Shown here in pieces: positions 23,590-35,173 of a DNA stretch of 64,000 bases. This DNA is from Agrocybe praecox (taxonomy: Eukaryota > Basidiomycota > Agaricomycetes > Agaricales > Agrocybaceae). The notes below the pieces were generated by a model. That model did not search any database and had not been told where the DNA came from. It saw only the letters and a list, made by a program, of their open reading frames with translations. The stretch lies in assembly GCA_964017145.1 (NCBI GenBank), contig OZ024846.1, positions 2,790,001 through 2,854,000 of the forward strand, read 5' to 3'. Position numbers and translations under genes: made by a program. The first letter of the stretch is position 1. The number at the start of each line of letters is the position of its first letter.

Positions 23590-24290
23590 TAAATTTAGAA
23601 AATGAAGCTCCGACAACGCCTATTAAACTCCGCTAGGAGCCGGGATAAAATCGGCTGTGGCAATTTATTTATATTTGGCTGTCAGGAGGTTCGCTTTCTG
23701 GTTCACGGCTCTCTTTCCGCTTCTTCCCCTCGACGTTCAATTCTCTCCTAATACTCTAGCTATGTACTCTTCGAGGTCGATAGATATCTGGGTACACCGC
23801 TTGTCTATCTCTTTACATCGATGAAGTTGTCCGCTCGCTCGGTGACGGACAAGCATTGTAATGTGAGTTGACCTTTTTTCGTCCCACACACTTTACTCCC
23901 TTCCTTTCCTTTCCACCGTCTTCCTTTTTTACGTCAAGAAAATTTCTGACAATCCCCATGCACACAGAATATTTGGTCCTACATCGGCCTTTCCAACGCC
24001 ATCTATGCGCTCTCGGAAGTGAAGGACCCTAACACCGTCTGCAAGGGTATCGCGGTTGTGAATGGGTTATGGTCATTAACGAATTTCTCTTATATTGCTG
24101 GTACGTTCAGCTCTTATGTCTCCTGCTCAAATCTAAGCTGACATGCATAGGCGTGCACATGGCAGAAATTACCGGAAGTCTTCAAAATTTGGCTGTGGGT
24201 AGTTAGGGGTGCTGGGGCGTTTTATTGGGTTGAGGGGGCAAAGGGGGTTGGGAAGTTCTACCCCCTCTATGACCTCCCTGCATAATCTCA
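23590..24290 (+). pseudogene. MUP1/LAT-like permease relic with the best TM6-7 exon
   Basis: After the 5' marker at 23665, a frame from about 23757 reads SYVLFEVDRYLGTPLVYLFT and SARSVTDKHCN up to a GTGAGT donor (23869). The next exon starts after CACACAG (23969) with NIWSYIGLSNAIYALSEVK, then DPNTVCKGIAVVNGLWS and LTNFSYIA up to a GTACGT donor. After CATGCATAG (24151) comes TWQKLPEVFKIWLWVVRG with AFYWVEGAKG. IWSYIG..NA.YALSEVK is a hallmark of fungal MUP1-type permeases. The exons are open and the splice sites are kept, but the N-terminal part lies elsewhere and the 3' part is lost. Confidence 0.75.
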
Positions 24291-26040
24291 TCAGCTTGCT
24301 ATCCCTCCTTCTCCCGAATCCTCCCGTCCTCAGTCCTCCATGCTCACGCTGAACTTGGAATTACACCCCTTCGTTCCTTTTCGCCGCTTGCTCTAGCCTG
24401 CCTTTCGCTAAAATTACTATCACCGCGAACGCAAACAACGAACGGCAGGACTTTTCTCTTCGCCATCGTCATCTTTGTTTCCATACGTCAACGCGGTACC
24501 AACGCTTAAAAGAAAAGGAAAACCTACATAATAGTCTTATTCCGGGTTTCCCTCCACCCCCGCCTCTCTCCCTTCTTCCATCTAGCAAACTTATCTTAAT
24601 GCTCAGCGCTCAGCTCTCACAGGCCTGAGTCTCAACATCAACGACGACTCGCCCTAGATCCTCCACTACCCTACCCGAGCCTAGTGAAATTGGAGAGGAT
24701 GGCTATGGTTTGAGGCGGCAAAGTGAACGTTATGTTTACCACCACCACCACCACCACTTAAACTTATCAAGGACGTCACCTCCCTCCTCATCGTCGCGCA
24801 ATGCCATAAATTTCACCGGCCTATTCTTGCAACCATCATATTCTCAGCTCCTTCATCTCCGTTTCCATTGCCGTCGCCACCAGTACCCACTATCCCTCCT
24901 TCCCATCCTCTCGCTCCTTCTCCCATCGCTTCTCGTGCTGTGACCCTCGGCACACACGCTCACATTCTCGTCGAACGCGAACGCGTACGTTAACATATCC
25001 TTCCAATTCCCCTTGTCTGCCAACTCCTCTCATCCACACATCACCGCCTGGAACACGAACACGACGCAGGTCAACGCTCTTCGCCTCACCCCTTTCAAAC
25101 ATCAATTACGCGTGCATGTTCAAACGCTTATCTCCCAGCGAACTGCGCTTATGTCGCCGGTACGTCGTTTATCATATTCCGAAGTTGAATTGAACTCATG
25201 GTTTGCATAGATGGGCTCAAAGTTGGAAGACGTCGAGAACATCTACTACCAGCTGTTGAACTTTTGGACGCATGCTGTTAACGATCTTGCTGTGTTTGGG
25301 CCTGGCGCGCTTTATTAGGCTGCGTGAGCGAATTGAGGTCTCTCGACCTCCGTTCTTTTCCTCTTGTTGCCGTTGTTCGTCGTCTTCCTCGTCATCACCG
25401 CCTCTGGTTCCCATCCTTTGTCTTCCATCGACACTTCACGCTTATGTTGAACGTTGACGCGCGATGTTCGTAAATTAATCGCACTTCTTAAAGACTGCTG
25501 CTTGTTCTTACCTGCCTCTCGTCAACGCCACTATCGTCACTAGCACGAACCGTGTATTGGCCCTCACTCTGTACTGTCAAAGTTGTATGCTTATTTTCTA
25601 AACCACGTCCCCAATTTCCTACCTTCTTTTCAGAAATCATTTTCGCTCCGTCCCTCTGTTTCTTCCTCTTCTTTTCTTCGATCGTGGACTATTCCTACGC
25701 ATACACTTCAGCTACGCACATATACATATCGTAATTGACTGTTGGTTTCCTCTTTGTGTGTTTCATTACGCGTCATTCTCCTTCCTTTCTCTTTCACGCG
25801 ATGGCTCTTCCCGCCCTTCTTTGGTATTAATTTAAAATATTATTCGACCTTGCATTGTACCATATTTCTTGCTTTATTTTGAGCGTATTTTGTATGTTTT
25901 ATGACTAAATAGATATTTTATATTATTACATGGTCAGAGTCGAAGTAAAGCGTCTGGCGTCTAGGTAGACATCTAAAAATATTAGCTGGGGGTGCTTATG
26001 GTATAAGATTTTATCATACATACATAGGTTCACGCGACTA
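24291..26040. other. Degenerate spacer up to NACHT D; includes a (CAC)n tract
   Basis: Mostly pyrimidine-rich decayed Y-unit sequence. A perfect CAC/ACC repeat lies at about 24738-24758. The last 300 bp resemble the AT-rich 3' flank of copies B and E. No gene supported. Confidence 0.4.
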
Positions 26041-26065
26041 AATCAGATCCGTTCCTGCTGCTCCA

Positions 26066-28517
26066 TCACAGACTTCCTGGCCCACTGGCTCCAACTCGCT
26101 CTAGGTAATTGCTCATCTCTTGGCGTACGAGGGCGCTGCGAATGGGATATGTGGTCGTAATTTCCTCGGTCAGGAAACTCGTCTCTTGGCATCATTGAAT
26201 GAGTGGTACAAAATATCCAGCTCGGGGAAGGAAGGAAATTGCATAACCGAGAAGCAGAAAGCATTTTTTGCTGGCATTTGAAGTGATGATGCGGTTTAAC
26301 CTCCATTGGCCATTGTCAAAGGTCAGTGCATTCAACATCTCATCTTCGTCTGTGAGCCAAGAATATAGATCCCTCGTTAAACAATGGAAGGCTGCCTTTG
26401 CGTAGGCAGAAGGACCTATAGGGTACTTGTCTGATTGGTCTGGGTGCTGTAGAAAGCGCATAAAATGCCAAAAGTAGTGAGCTTTTCCGTCTTCGAGAGA
26501 AAAGGATTCAGATAGATGGAGCATATCATATTTGTGAGCTGTTGTCCCGAAGGACCATGCATTGTCGGAAGTGATTGGTACATACATGTCATTCCCCAGG
26601 TGACATGCAATGCATAAGAGCAGGATCCCCTCGTCATCCTCATAATAGTGAGGCTGTTGAGACAAAAATACCTGCTCCAGATATTCTTGATGCTTTTTCT
26701 CTATTACAGCCCAGCGCTGATCCAAAGGGGCCTATTTGGAAAATTAAGAATATTAACATCAAATAAGATTTCTTCCTTACCATGCGTGTACAGAATGGAA
26801 GCCAGAACCAAGATACAAATTTTCGGAGGTCCATAGAATTATAACCAAACCAGGTTTGCCTGATGGCTTCTATTTCATTCAATATAGGACCCAAAAATAA
26901 AAACTTGTCAGCAATATTAATTAGCGAAACTGAGCTCTGGCATAGCGGAAATTCCCTTGTAATGAAGTCCTCAAAGATGCCAATGTTATTGCACATGGGA
27001 TCTGGTAGAATTTAGATTGAGATGTTCAACAATTTTTGGGAACACTCTTACCTTTAATCACCCATTGAATTACATTTGAAATATGCTCTGATCTGTAGGC
27101 ATTGATGTCAAGGAAATAGTCTCTGGACCTCACTGGGTCGAGAAGGAAGTCATGAAGTGAAGTATGTAGGATTTTCACAACCTCCACCTCCCTGTCAAAC
27201 AGCTCAGAGAATTCCTTCTCAATAGAGACAATGGCCCCAAGATCACAGACCAAAATCTCGAGCTCCCCCGGTTCCAATGACATAAATGTAGATATGTCGA
27301 ATTCGTAGTCATGTTTGAATAAGCGATGTGAGATGATACTAAGCATGTATAGCACACGCTCTGTATCTGCGGCGGAGTTGAAGATCATTGTATATAGCGC
27401 ATCCAGCTGCGCAAATGGTAGGTCGCCTTTCGCCGGTCGTAAATTATTCACCACATCGAGACGGTGATCTGGTCGATGCCTTGTGGATTGGCAATAGCGA
27501 AATACCGTCGCCGCATAAATGAATTGCCCGGACGACTTTGTGACGATTTCCTCCAGAATTTTGTCGGATGGCCAAGAAGCAGGGATTAGAGATTTAAATG
27601 GGTGGCTGGTCTTGATTTCCTCGAAACTGTCTCTGAGAAATATGCGAATGTCATCGTCTGGATAGAATGTGTCGTCAAGGTAAAGTCGTGAAAATAGCCC
27701 ATCCATTTCGTTGGATCTGAATGCCAGATTAATCTCATGTTCAGGACGACTGGCGATGAGAAATAGAATGGGTAGTTTGAATTTTCGAAGTGCGTCTGCT
27801 ATCATGCGCAGAATCCTACCCTGCACAACCCCGTCTCCACATTCGTCAAGGCCATCTATAACAACAAGCCGCAAGGACCCCAAAGGTGATGAAATTCTTG
27901 AACGTTGAACCTTCTCAAGGGGCTTCATGACCAGGTGTGTAAATTGATGTTGTAATTCCTTCGTCAGAATCAAGGGGTCTTCCTCAACTGCTGAGAGTAT
28001 CTCGCTTTGAGTGGACGGGATGGCGTGATAGATCTGATACGCAATTGTTGCCACAAACGCGCCTGCGTGGTTCCTCGTTACATCGGATCTCCAAAAAATA
28101 AAATTTGCAAGAATCAGATTGGTGAGACACATCTCAATGAATGACTGTATGATGGCTGATTTCCCCGCTCCTGCTGCGCCGGTGAGCCACATGATGTGCT
28201 TGTCCCGTGTTTCCCTGTCGCAACGCTGGGTCCAGTTCTTGATTTTCTCCAGGACAGCGACACGTGTCTTCGGATGGCATTTTGGACGGTCGAACTGGGC
28301 TTCAGAATCGTGAAAGGCATTCGGTGCCGTAGCTTTCCTCAGAATCTCAAAAGTCCCTACAGACAGTGAGATCCATAGCATGTACAATTAATCTTTATTA
28401 CTTACATTGTTCTCCGTAACTTGCGGCATTATGTTGGTTAAATGTACCGCCGGCCACGAAAATGTTCTGGCCAGATATAAAGGATTTCTTGGTGATAACA
28501 CACCGACTGTTGTTCAT
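26066..28517 (-). pseudogene. NACHT-domain STAND/NLR-like gene, copy D (in-frame early stop near the C-terminus)
   Basis: Exon 1 28517-28406, intron 28405-28357 (49 bp), exon 2 28356-27052, intron 27051-27002 (50 bp, GTAAGA...CCAG), exon 3 27001-26781, intron 26780-26732 (49 bp), exon 4 from 26731. The exons join in frame. Walker A, Walker B and SRPEH are all present, with VAGGTFNQHN in exon 1. A TGA at 26194-26192 ends the frame after FVPLIQ (about 725 residues). Reading past it in the same frame gives a conserved tail to GPGSL and a stop at 26068-26066, matching copy G. Copy B has CAC where D has TGA. The product lacks about 42 residues, so D may be a young pseudogene or a shortened functional allele. 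Confidence 0.8.
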
Positions 28518-28717
28518 CCTGATTGCAAAGCCAATATTCGAGAGAAAAGTAACAAATTGGATCCTAGATGTTCGCTGATGGGATAAAGCAAGGAAAGGAA
28601 ACCGACATATAAGCCCCCAAAGCCCTATATATACATACAAGCAATGCATTAGCTACGCAGCATGTATTTATACCTTCACTGCCAAATTCTTCTCAAGGAG
28701 GCTGTTCGTTGACACAA

Positions 28718-28727
28718 CCTTTTTATA
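28718..28727 (-). promoter_or_regulatory. TATA box of NACHT copy D
   Basis: TATAAAAAGG on the minus strand, about 200 bp before the ATG at 28517. Same sequence and spacing as copies B and E. Confidence 0.5.
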
Positions 28728-28981
28728 AAGCGCTGCGCAGTGTATATTTGGGTTGTCCATGGCATATGGAATCTCTTTGCTTAGATTTAATGGTAGGGGA
28801 GTCTAGCCAGAGCATGCCATGAATAAAAGAGAATGCATCGATAGGAAAAGCCGGCCCCAGTGTTACGGTCAAGTCTGAGCGAGGAGAATGACAAACAGAT
28901 TTTGGGATCAACGAAGGATATGAGTTGATTCGACCAAGATACAAGACAAGGTAAGCTACCAATATATATAATATAATTTAA

Positions 28982-29249
28982 GGCTGCGTTCAGACTCATA
29001 ATACGGGATTATTAGCCAAATTAGGTACCGTATAAGTATAGCAACCAGCTGATTGATTACTTGAGTTGGAGGTCTCATGAATATGTGACAGAATGTGACA
29101 TAATATGGCGCGCCTGCGACGCGCTTATTGGTTGTGGTTAAATATGAGGCATATACCACTTTTACTGCCTATTTTCTCGGCCATTCTACTGATATTCATA
29201 TATTTGAAATACCGAATTATAATTCCATATTATGAGTCCGAACGCAGCC
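28982..29249. mobile_element. Harbinger-like MITE, about 268 bp
   Basis: The ends are inverted repeats of about 31 bp: GGCTGCGTTCAGACTCATAA on the left and, reading the other strand from the right end, GGCTGCGTTCGGACTCATAA, with further matches inward and about four mismatches in all. TAA flanks both ends (28979-28981 and 29250-29252), fitting the TWA target duplication of PIF/Harbinger elements. There is no coding capacity. It lies between copy D and fragment F. Confidence 0.75.
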
Positions 29250-29252
29250 TAA

Positions 29253-30440
29253 AGTGAAACATAACGCGTAACATGGTGACTACGACCTTGACCGTCACAC
29301 CCAGTTAATTGATGGAGGAGGCGGTGTTGATAAATTTAGAACACAAAGCTTCGACAGGAGACGGCACGGTACCAAGGACATATGCTATTGGACTTGGTGA
29401 TGATGCAAATGATTCATCTCGTTCGTGATTTGAACCCTCATTCCGTTTGAACTTCGTGCATTTTCCCTACTTTCTGTCGGGATCCACGAGTCGCTATCCC
29501 CCCCGTCATCATGACATTTTATTTCCCTTCCTTGGTCTCCGATCTGTTCACTAGCCCTCAGGCCTCCAGGCTCACGTTTAACGCAGACGCGGACGCCAAT
29601 ATATCATTCCTTTACGTTTCTCTTGCACGCACCACTTATTCTTTCCTACCTCCGTCAATACCACCATCAACATCAACATCAACAGGAACCACCATCACGA
29701 ACGGCCACGCTGCCGTCGTTGTGGTCCCTCCCTTCAAAGTCATAGTTACGTTTATTATCGCTTCTCATTTCTCCTTTCTCCTTTCTCATCTGGAATCTCC
29801 ACCACCCCGTCGAGACGTCTCTGGACCTGCTCAAACAACCACCGGGATTTATCTACGCATAGATGTGTTAAGGTTGCCTCACCTTCTAATATCTATCAAA
29901 ATGTCACATTCCCATTCTCTCGAATCCATACTCTTATTCTTTCTCATATTCATATCCCCCCCTCTTATTGCCACTTTCTCATCTCAACTTCCACTTTTTA
30001 TCTAGTCTCTTAGTTTTAATCATACTTTTTCTTCCACTTCAATTTCAATTTCGACTCTACTTCTAACTCGAGAAAAGTGGTGTTCAGATGTTTGTCGTAA
30101 ACTGGTGAACAGGTAAACGTAACGCTTGAACGTTTTGATGTTGGTGTACAAGCGCAGTGTGACTTATATTTTTCCGCCCTTCAGTAACATCAAATTTCCA
30201 GGATTAAGGCATCGCGATTAGCGGAGAGATATAGGCTGACTATTCGAAGTCCCAATAAACGTTTCAATAATCGAACAAAACAACTCCAAGAACAGGGAGA
30301 AAGGAGATACACCGCCCAAAACCACGAAATAGAAATGATGAAGGATGATTTAGGGATGAAGCTGTCAATTTGAATGGAGAACGAGAAGCATGAACTCAGG
30401 GCGACGTGGTGTTGCTGGACCATCCGAGTACCATTTAAGA
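29253..30440. other. Degenerate array spacer
   Basis: Around 29330 a short match to the pre-marker sequence (GATAAATTTAGAACA) is seen. 29500-30010 has a 164-codon plus-strand frame of low-complexity Ser/Pro/Thr composition that I do not trust. 30190-30430 is a decayed X-unit tail. Confidence 0.4.
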
Positions 30441-32340
30441 TTTAGAATAGGACTGTGGATAAATTTAGAACAATCAAACTCCGACAGCTGCAATACGACT
30501 CCAATAGGGGTCGGCACCACATCGGCTCTGGTAATTGATCTATGTTTGGTTGTTAGGGGGTTTGCTTTCTGTCCCTTTCGCTTATTCCCCCTCGACGTTC
30601 AGGCCTCTCTTTTTACTCCATCTATTTACTGGTTGAGGCTGTTATTCCTCTCAGAACTCTGGATGTCTATTATCTCACATTGGTCAAATTTTCTTTGTTC
30701 GACTGGTATCGTAATGTGAGTTTTTTTATTCATTCCACGTCCTCTCTTCTAAGGCTCTCTTTCTTCCTTTGGTGCGTCCTTGCGTATGGCATATTGATTA
30801 CATTTTGAATGCGCACAGGGCACTTGGTCGTTCATCAGCTTCTCCAACGTCAACTGTGCACTCTCCGCCGTGATGAACACCCAACGCACCATCTGCATGG
30901 GTGAATGTGATTTCCTTTCTGTTCCTCGTATGTCTTCTTTTATTCCCCGCATTTGAAATGAAATCTAATTCTTCTACTTGGATAGGCACGAACACCAAAG
31001 GCAAAATAGGAAGTGGTCGAGATTTGCTGTGGGTGGCTGGGTGGTGTTTGAACGTTGAACCCTGGAGGGAATTGGATTGGGTTGCGCGGGCAAAGGAGGC
31101 TACGGGGTATCTTCCCCATCTTGTCCTCGTTCGACAATTGTGCGTTTTCCCTCTTCTTTTAGATCCACAACCCGCCCCCGACAATCTGATTATTTCCACC
31201 GTCTTCGCCATATGTCCATTGCTCTCCATACACTGAGCGCTTCTCATTACTCCACGCCCTTTTTGGAACGGCAGACGTTGGCACAAATAAACACGACGGC
31301 CACTCTCGCGAACGGCTGGGCTTTCGTCGCTGTCGTCCTCACCCCCGTCTCCATACGCTCACAGGTAGGTTCTCCGTGTTTCATCTCGTTTCATTTTGAC
31401 TCAACGGAGTACTTATTTGCTTGCTGGCATAGGTCCTTTCTTCCTTCCTTCCCTTTGTCCTCTCTTCCATTCGTCCATCCACCTTCGGGTAGCGCACTGT
31501 ACGCGAGGGTGGTTCTTTGCCTCGTTTAGCTTTTCTTTGCCTCAGTTTCTCGACTAGCTCGCCGTCTCCCTCTTCCCAAACCACTTCCACCCCCTTTACC
31601 ACATGCCTATTTCCACTTCCTGCTCTTAGTTTCCCAACTACGACCCTAGCTATCAACCTACCTATGCATCAACGATGCCCTCCTTAACAAACAAAAAATC
31701 ACTCACCCACATCACCTTTCACGCATGCAAAAGTTCAAGGCTGCCCACTCGGTGCTCACACGACCACTCCAAGGAGATGGACGTACAAGTGAAACACTTC
31801 TACGCGGACACAGATGCCGGCGAATGATACGCAGATGGGTACGACGCGGATGTCGTACATGATAGGGATGATAAAGGCGGGCGTGCGCCGGAGAGGAGAC
31901 AGATCAATGGGCTGTTTAGTGCGGAATTATCTAAGTGAGTTTTCTTCTTCTTTTCGATGTTTTTTCGTTTCGTCCTTGGAGCTTGGTGTTTTGGATGGGT
32001 TGGGTTAGAAGGCGCTAGGTTAGAACACGTTGAGGGCGTCGCGTCGGTGGCCGGTACCCTCGGTCTTCCATGGTGTTTAGAGAAATCCTCGTCGCAGCTC
32101 CAATGATGACGTCGTTTGTCTGTGTCGAGCTCGTTGCCGACTTCGATTCTTCTCATCCCCTCGTACGATCCGAGTGACCCACAACCCACTAATCATCCTC
32201 CAGTTTTTACCCAAAGGGGTGTAAACCAAGAACTAGGCCCCCAACGGCATCCTCCCCGGCGATTCAAAAGCCCCGCTCGTAGGCCTTAGGCCTCGCACTG
32301 CACTAGTCCGCTGGCTCATCGTCATATTCGCTCTACCCCC
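30440..32340 (+). pseudogene. Decayed MUP1/LAT-like amino-acid permease relic
   Basis: The 5' marker TTTGGTTGTTAGGGGGTTTG is at 30545. After a GTGAG...GCACAG intron the TM6-7 exon reads GTWSFISFSNVNCALSAVMN, then TQRTICM (about 30818-30900), clearly equivalent to NIWSYIGLSNAIYALSEVK but with substitutions at the conserved Tyr, Gly and Glu. The N-terminal exon at about 31680-31935 has THVTF-like and ADTDAGE* segments, then DGYDADVVHDRDDKGGR and RRQINGLFSAEL before GTGAG. The loop at 32203-32290 has stops. Homology stops near 32,340, where unrelated sequence follows. Confidence 0.65.
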
Positions 32341-32349
32341 GGGCGGTTT

Positions 32350-33340
32350 GGGAAGAAGACACTCTTTTCCCTGTTCTTCGACTTGAAGTTTGTTCTTCCG
32401 GCCTTCGCTTTTTCTATTATCCTCATCGTTGGCATCTACGATTCGCGCCAGTACTCGCCCTCGATAGTCTCGTTTCTGCCGTTCTTGCTGCCATTACCAC
32501 CCATCCTATCTCACCTGGCGTGCGTGTATTAATTACCGTAATGACACGCCTACGTTCTCCTTCCTGGATGCTTCTTTTCCTTCCTTTCTCCTCTTCTTGT
32601 CCGGCTCTCTCGTCGACGCTATCGTCACCACGAGCTCGAAAACCCCTACCTCTACTAATATGAACGCTATGGCATTGCTCTCCTCGTCCCGTATACATCC
32701 TCGTTTCGAGACGAACGTCGACACTCTTCCTTAGACACCAGACACTCCACACATGACAAAAAAGTATCGATATATTTAAGTATTTTATACCTTGCGCATA
32801 CATTTCCCTTTTTTGCGCGCTCGTTCGCATTATGCTATATATGGATGGTGCCTACGACTTTTATTTGATGTTTTGACTTTCAACCCCCGCTAGATATGTC
32901 TTAGTTTGTGTGTTTATACTCTAATAGTTTTTCGTGCTTCTATGTGCCCGCTCCGAATTTCGACTTTGTAATGGGCTCTACATTGCACCATCATGCTATG
33001 CGTGAGTTTCTTGCATCATTGGAAAGCTTGAACCTTCTCGAGACTCAACGCTAGAACTTAAATGAAAGTTTTAGACAACCTTTTAATTATAAATACTGGA
33101 CGTCTTGCAGGAAAAATGCAAAGTGCATGTCAATATTGCATAAGGCCCATCGTGGTTCCTAATTATAAGTCGCACTGAGTCCATGGCTGTGTCACATAAG
33201 TATAGATGGCCATTGATATTCGGGGCGGTGCCACATTTTATATAAAGGAGCCCTTAGGAGACGCCTCCAGTCTTCTTTCCTCCCTGATCATTCTGCTTTG
33301 GAGGTTCAGTCTAACTTCTAGAAGGCTACTTCCGCTACGC
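32350..33340. other. Intergenic before fragment F
   Basis: Low-complexity Ser/Arg frames only. The last 150 bp, with TTTATATAAAGGAG at about 33236-33249, may be the promoter of fragment F. Confidence 0.4.
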
Positions 33341-33355
33341 ATTGGACCAGTAGCA

Positions 33356-34068
33356 ATGTCTGGAATTACTCATCAACATCAACATGCAATGTTTGGGGGA
33401 CATGTGATTGTAGCCGGGGGAAATTTCGTAAATGTAAACGGAGGCAATGGACAGAAGGGTGCGTCACTATAAAAATTTAAACTGGTTCCACCCTGATACA
33501 TTCTTATGAAGGAGCACTTGACATCCTGACAAATGCGGTCGCACATACCGCATTCCACGACTCTGCAGAACGTTTTGATCCTCCAAGATGCCACCCTAAT
33601 ACACGGGTTGCAGTGCTCGACAAGATCATGAGCTGGGTCCAGGGCTGTGACTCCGAAACAAGGGACAAATTTGTCATGTGGCTTTCAGGGGCCGCAGGTG
33701 CAGGCAAATCGGCCATCGCACAGAGGTTTATTGAACTGTGCCTTCTGAACGGCCTCGTCATTGCCAGCTTTTTCTTTGGAAAATCAGATGGCAGTCGAAA
33801 TCACGCAGGCGCACTCGTCGCAACACTCGCTTACCAGATCTGGCGTCTGTTCCCGGCGGTACAGAAAGAAATCATCTCTGTCATTCACGCCGACCCCCTC
33901 ATTTTCACAAGAAATTTGCGGCACCAATTTACTCACCTAATCGCACACCCTCTAGTCAGCATCTGTAGTACGGGTACTTTGTGGCGTCCTGGATTATATC
34001 GTGTCGTTGTAATCGACGGCCTGGATGAATGCCTCAATCAGGAAACACAACGTCGCGGAAAATTGTGA
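33356..34068 (+). pseudogene. NACHT protein fragment, copy F, truncated after Walker B
   Basis: The only NACHT copy on the plus strand. Exon 1 33356-33458 (MSGITHQHQHAMFGGHVIVA, then GGNFVNVNGG), intron 33459-33511 (53 bp), exon 2 33512-34068, in frame for 219 residues. Walker A is GAAGAGKSAIAQ and Walker B VVVIDGLDECLN. About ten residues after Walker B, near 34052-34056 within CGCGG, homology switches to permease-relic sequence (AATGGGTTATGG, also found at 24068), and the frame stops by chance at 34068. It is closest to copy C. The SRPEH region and the whole C-terminal half are missing, so it is a deletion-fusion pseudogene unless the ATP-binding fragment alone is used. Confidence 0.8.
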
Positions 34069-34260
34069 ATGGGTTATGGCTGTCAGCGAATTTCGCTTAT
34101 ATTGCTGGTATGGTCAGCTCTCAAGATCCCAAGTCCTCTGCTCAAATTGAAATTAACATGCATAGGTGGGCACACGGAATAAATTACCGGAAGTCTTCAA
34201 AAGCGTGTTGCGGGGGAAAGGAAATTAGAAAGTACCATTCCCCTGGTCTTGAAAGCATAC
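34056..34260 (+). pseudogene. Permease relic fused to NACHT fragment F
   Basis: Encodes NGLWLSANFAYIAG, then a GTATGG intron-like stretch ending CATAG, then a degraded LPEVFK-type segment. It matches 24065-24230. No 5' part is present. Confidence 0.6.
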
Positions 34261-35040
34261 GTTACATGACCTCCCTTCTGCTTGACCTTGGTGCCTCCTC
34301 TTCATTGTGATTAGTGCTGTAGGGTTATGCCAAGTTCTTCCTTTCCCTCTCTGCACGGTCAGAAGATATACTTCGACATTGTCATGAACAAAAACTTTTG
34401 ACCTACGAGCTCATGAATCACTTTCCGAACCGTTCGGACACGGCGCTGTGTTTTCTTATCACTGCCCTGTGATGAAAACACTCTCAATAGCTCACTTCAT
34501 TGATCTTCGAGGAACAGCTTTCCAAGTGACCGGGCTCTGAGATTTTTAACTCGGGCTGTACTAGCATTCCTGTTAAGATTATGTGAAGGGGAATAGATAC
34601 CGTTGTAAGCTGTAAACACAATACAAAGCTTCCTTCTTGTTTAGGATTCAAAGTGACAGACCGAGCATAGACTTACTGAGGAGCGCATACACCGTCTGCT
34701 CTGTACTACATGAGGCTTCACGGAATGAATTCCATCAGACCACACAGCCATTCATCGCATTAAAATCGAGTAGAGGGAGTGTTACTGGTGCCCGCGCACT
34801 GCCAGCCACTCCGAGCACTCTGACATAGGTATTTTCGTTTCCAACCATCACCTGTGGGCTATTTGCGTTTTCCCCACATGTCATCTTGTCCGTTGCAAAT
34901 TTGACTCATCAATATTCTTAATGGTAGTACATAGATAAGCGCAACAAATTTCTGAAGCTGGAAACGATTGTAAGCATCAAGGAAAGGTTGATAAAAAAAT
35001 AGACGGCATAGTTCGACGAAGGAAGTTGGAACAGGAACAT
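34261..35040. other. Intergenic, nothing recognised
   Basis: Short frames only. No similarity to the array units was noticed. Confidence 0.4.
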
Positions 35041-35105
35041 AGATGACGGCACGACATTGGCTGTGCAAATTTTCTATATTTGGTTGTTAGGGGGTTTTGT
35101 CCCTA
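35041..35105 (+). repeat. Isolated copy of the permease-unit 5' marker
   Basis: GGCACGACATTGGCTGTGCA followed by TTTTCTATATTTGGTTGTTA and GGGGGTTTTG. This is the same block that opens the X and Y relics, standing alone here and cut off at both sides. Confidence 0.6.
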
Positions 35106-35173
35106 TTTACTAACTAATCATTGCCCCAGAGACATTCCTACGTTGTGAGTTATGAGCGACACCATTTAATTCT

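Noticed and set aside
24710..24943. Frame with a run of seven histidines
   Set aside because: The run comes from a CAC microsatellite; no coding support.
29511..30005. Plus-strand 164-codon frame
   Set aside because: Low-complexity Ser/Pro/Thr composition with no motif, in decayed spacer DNA.
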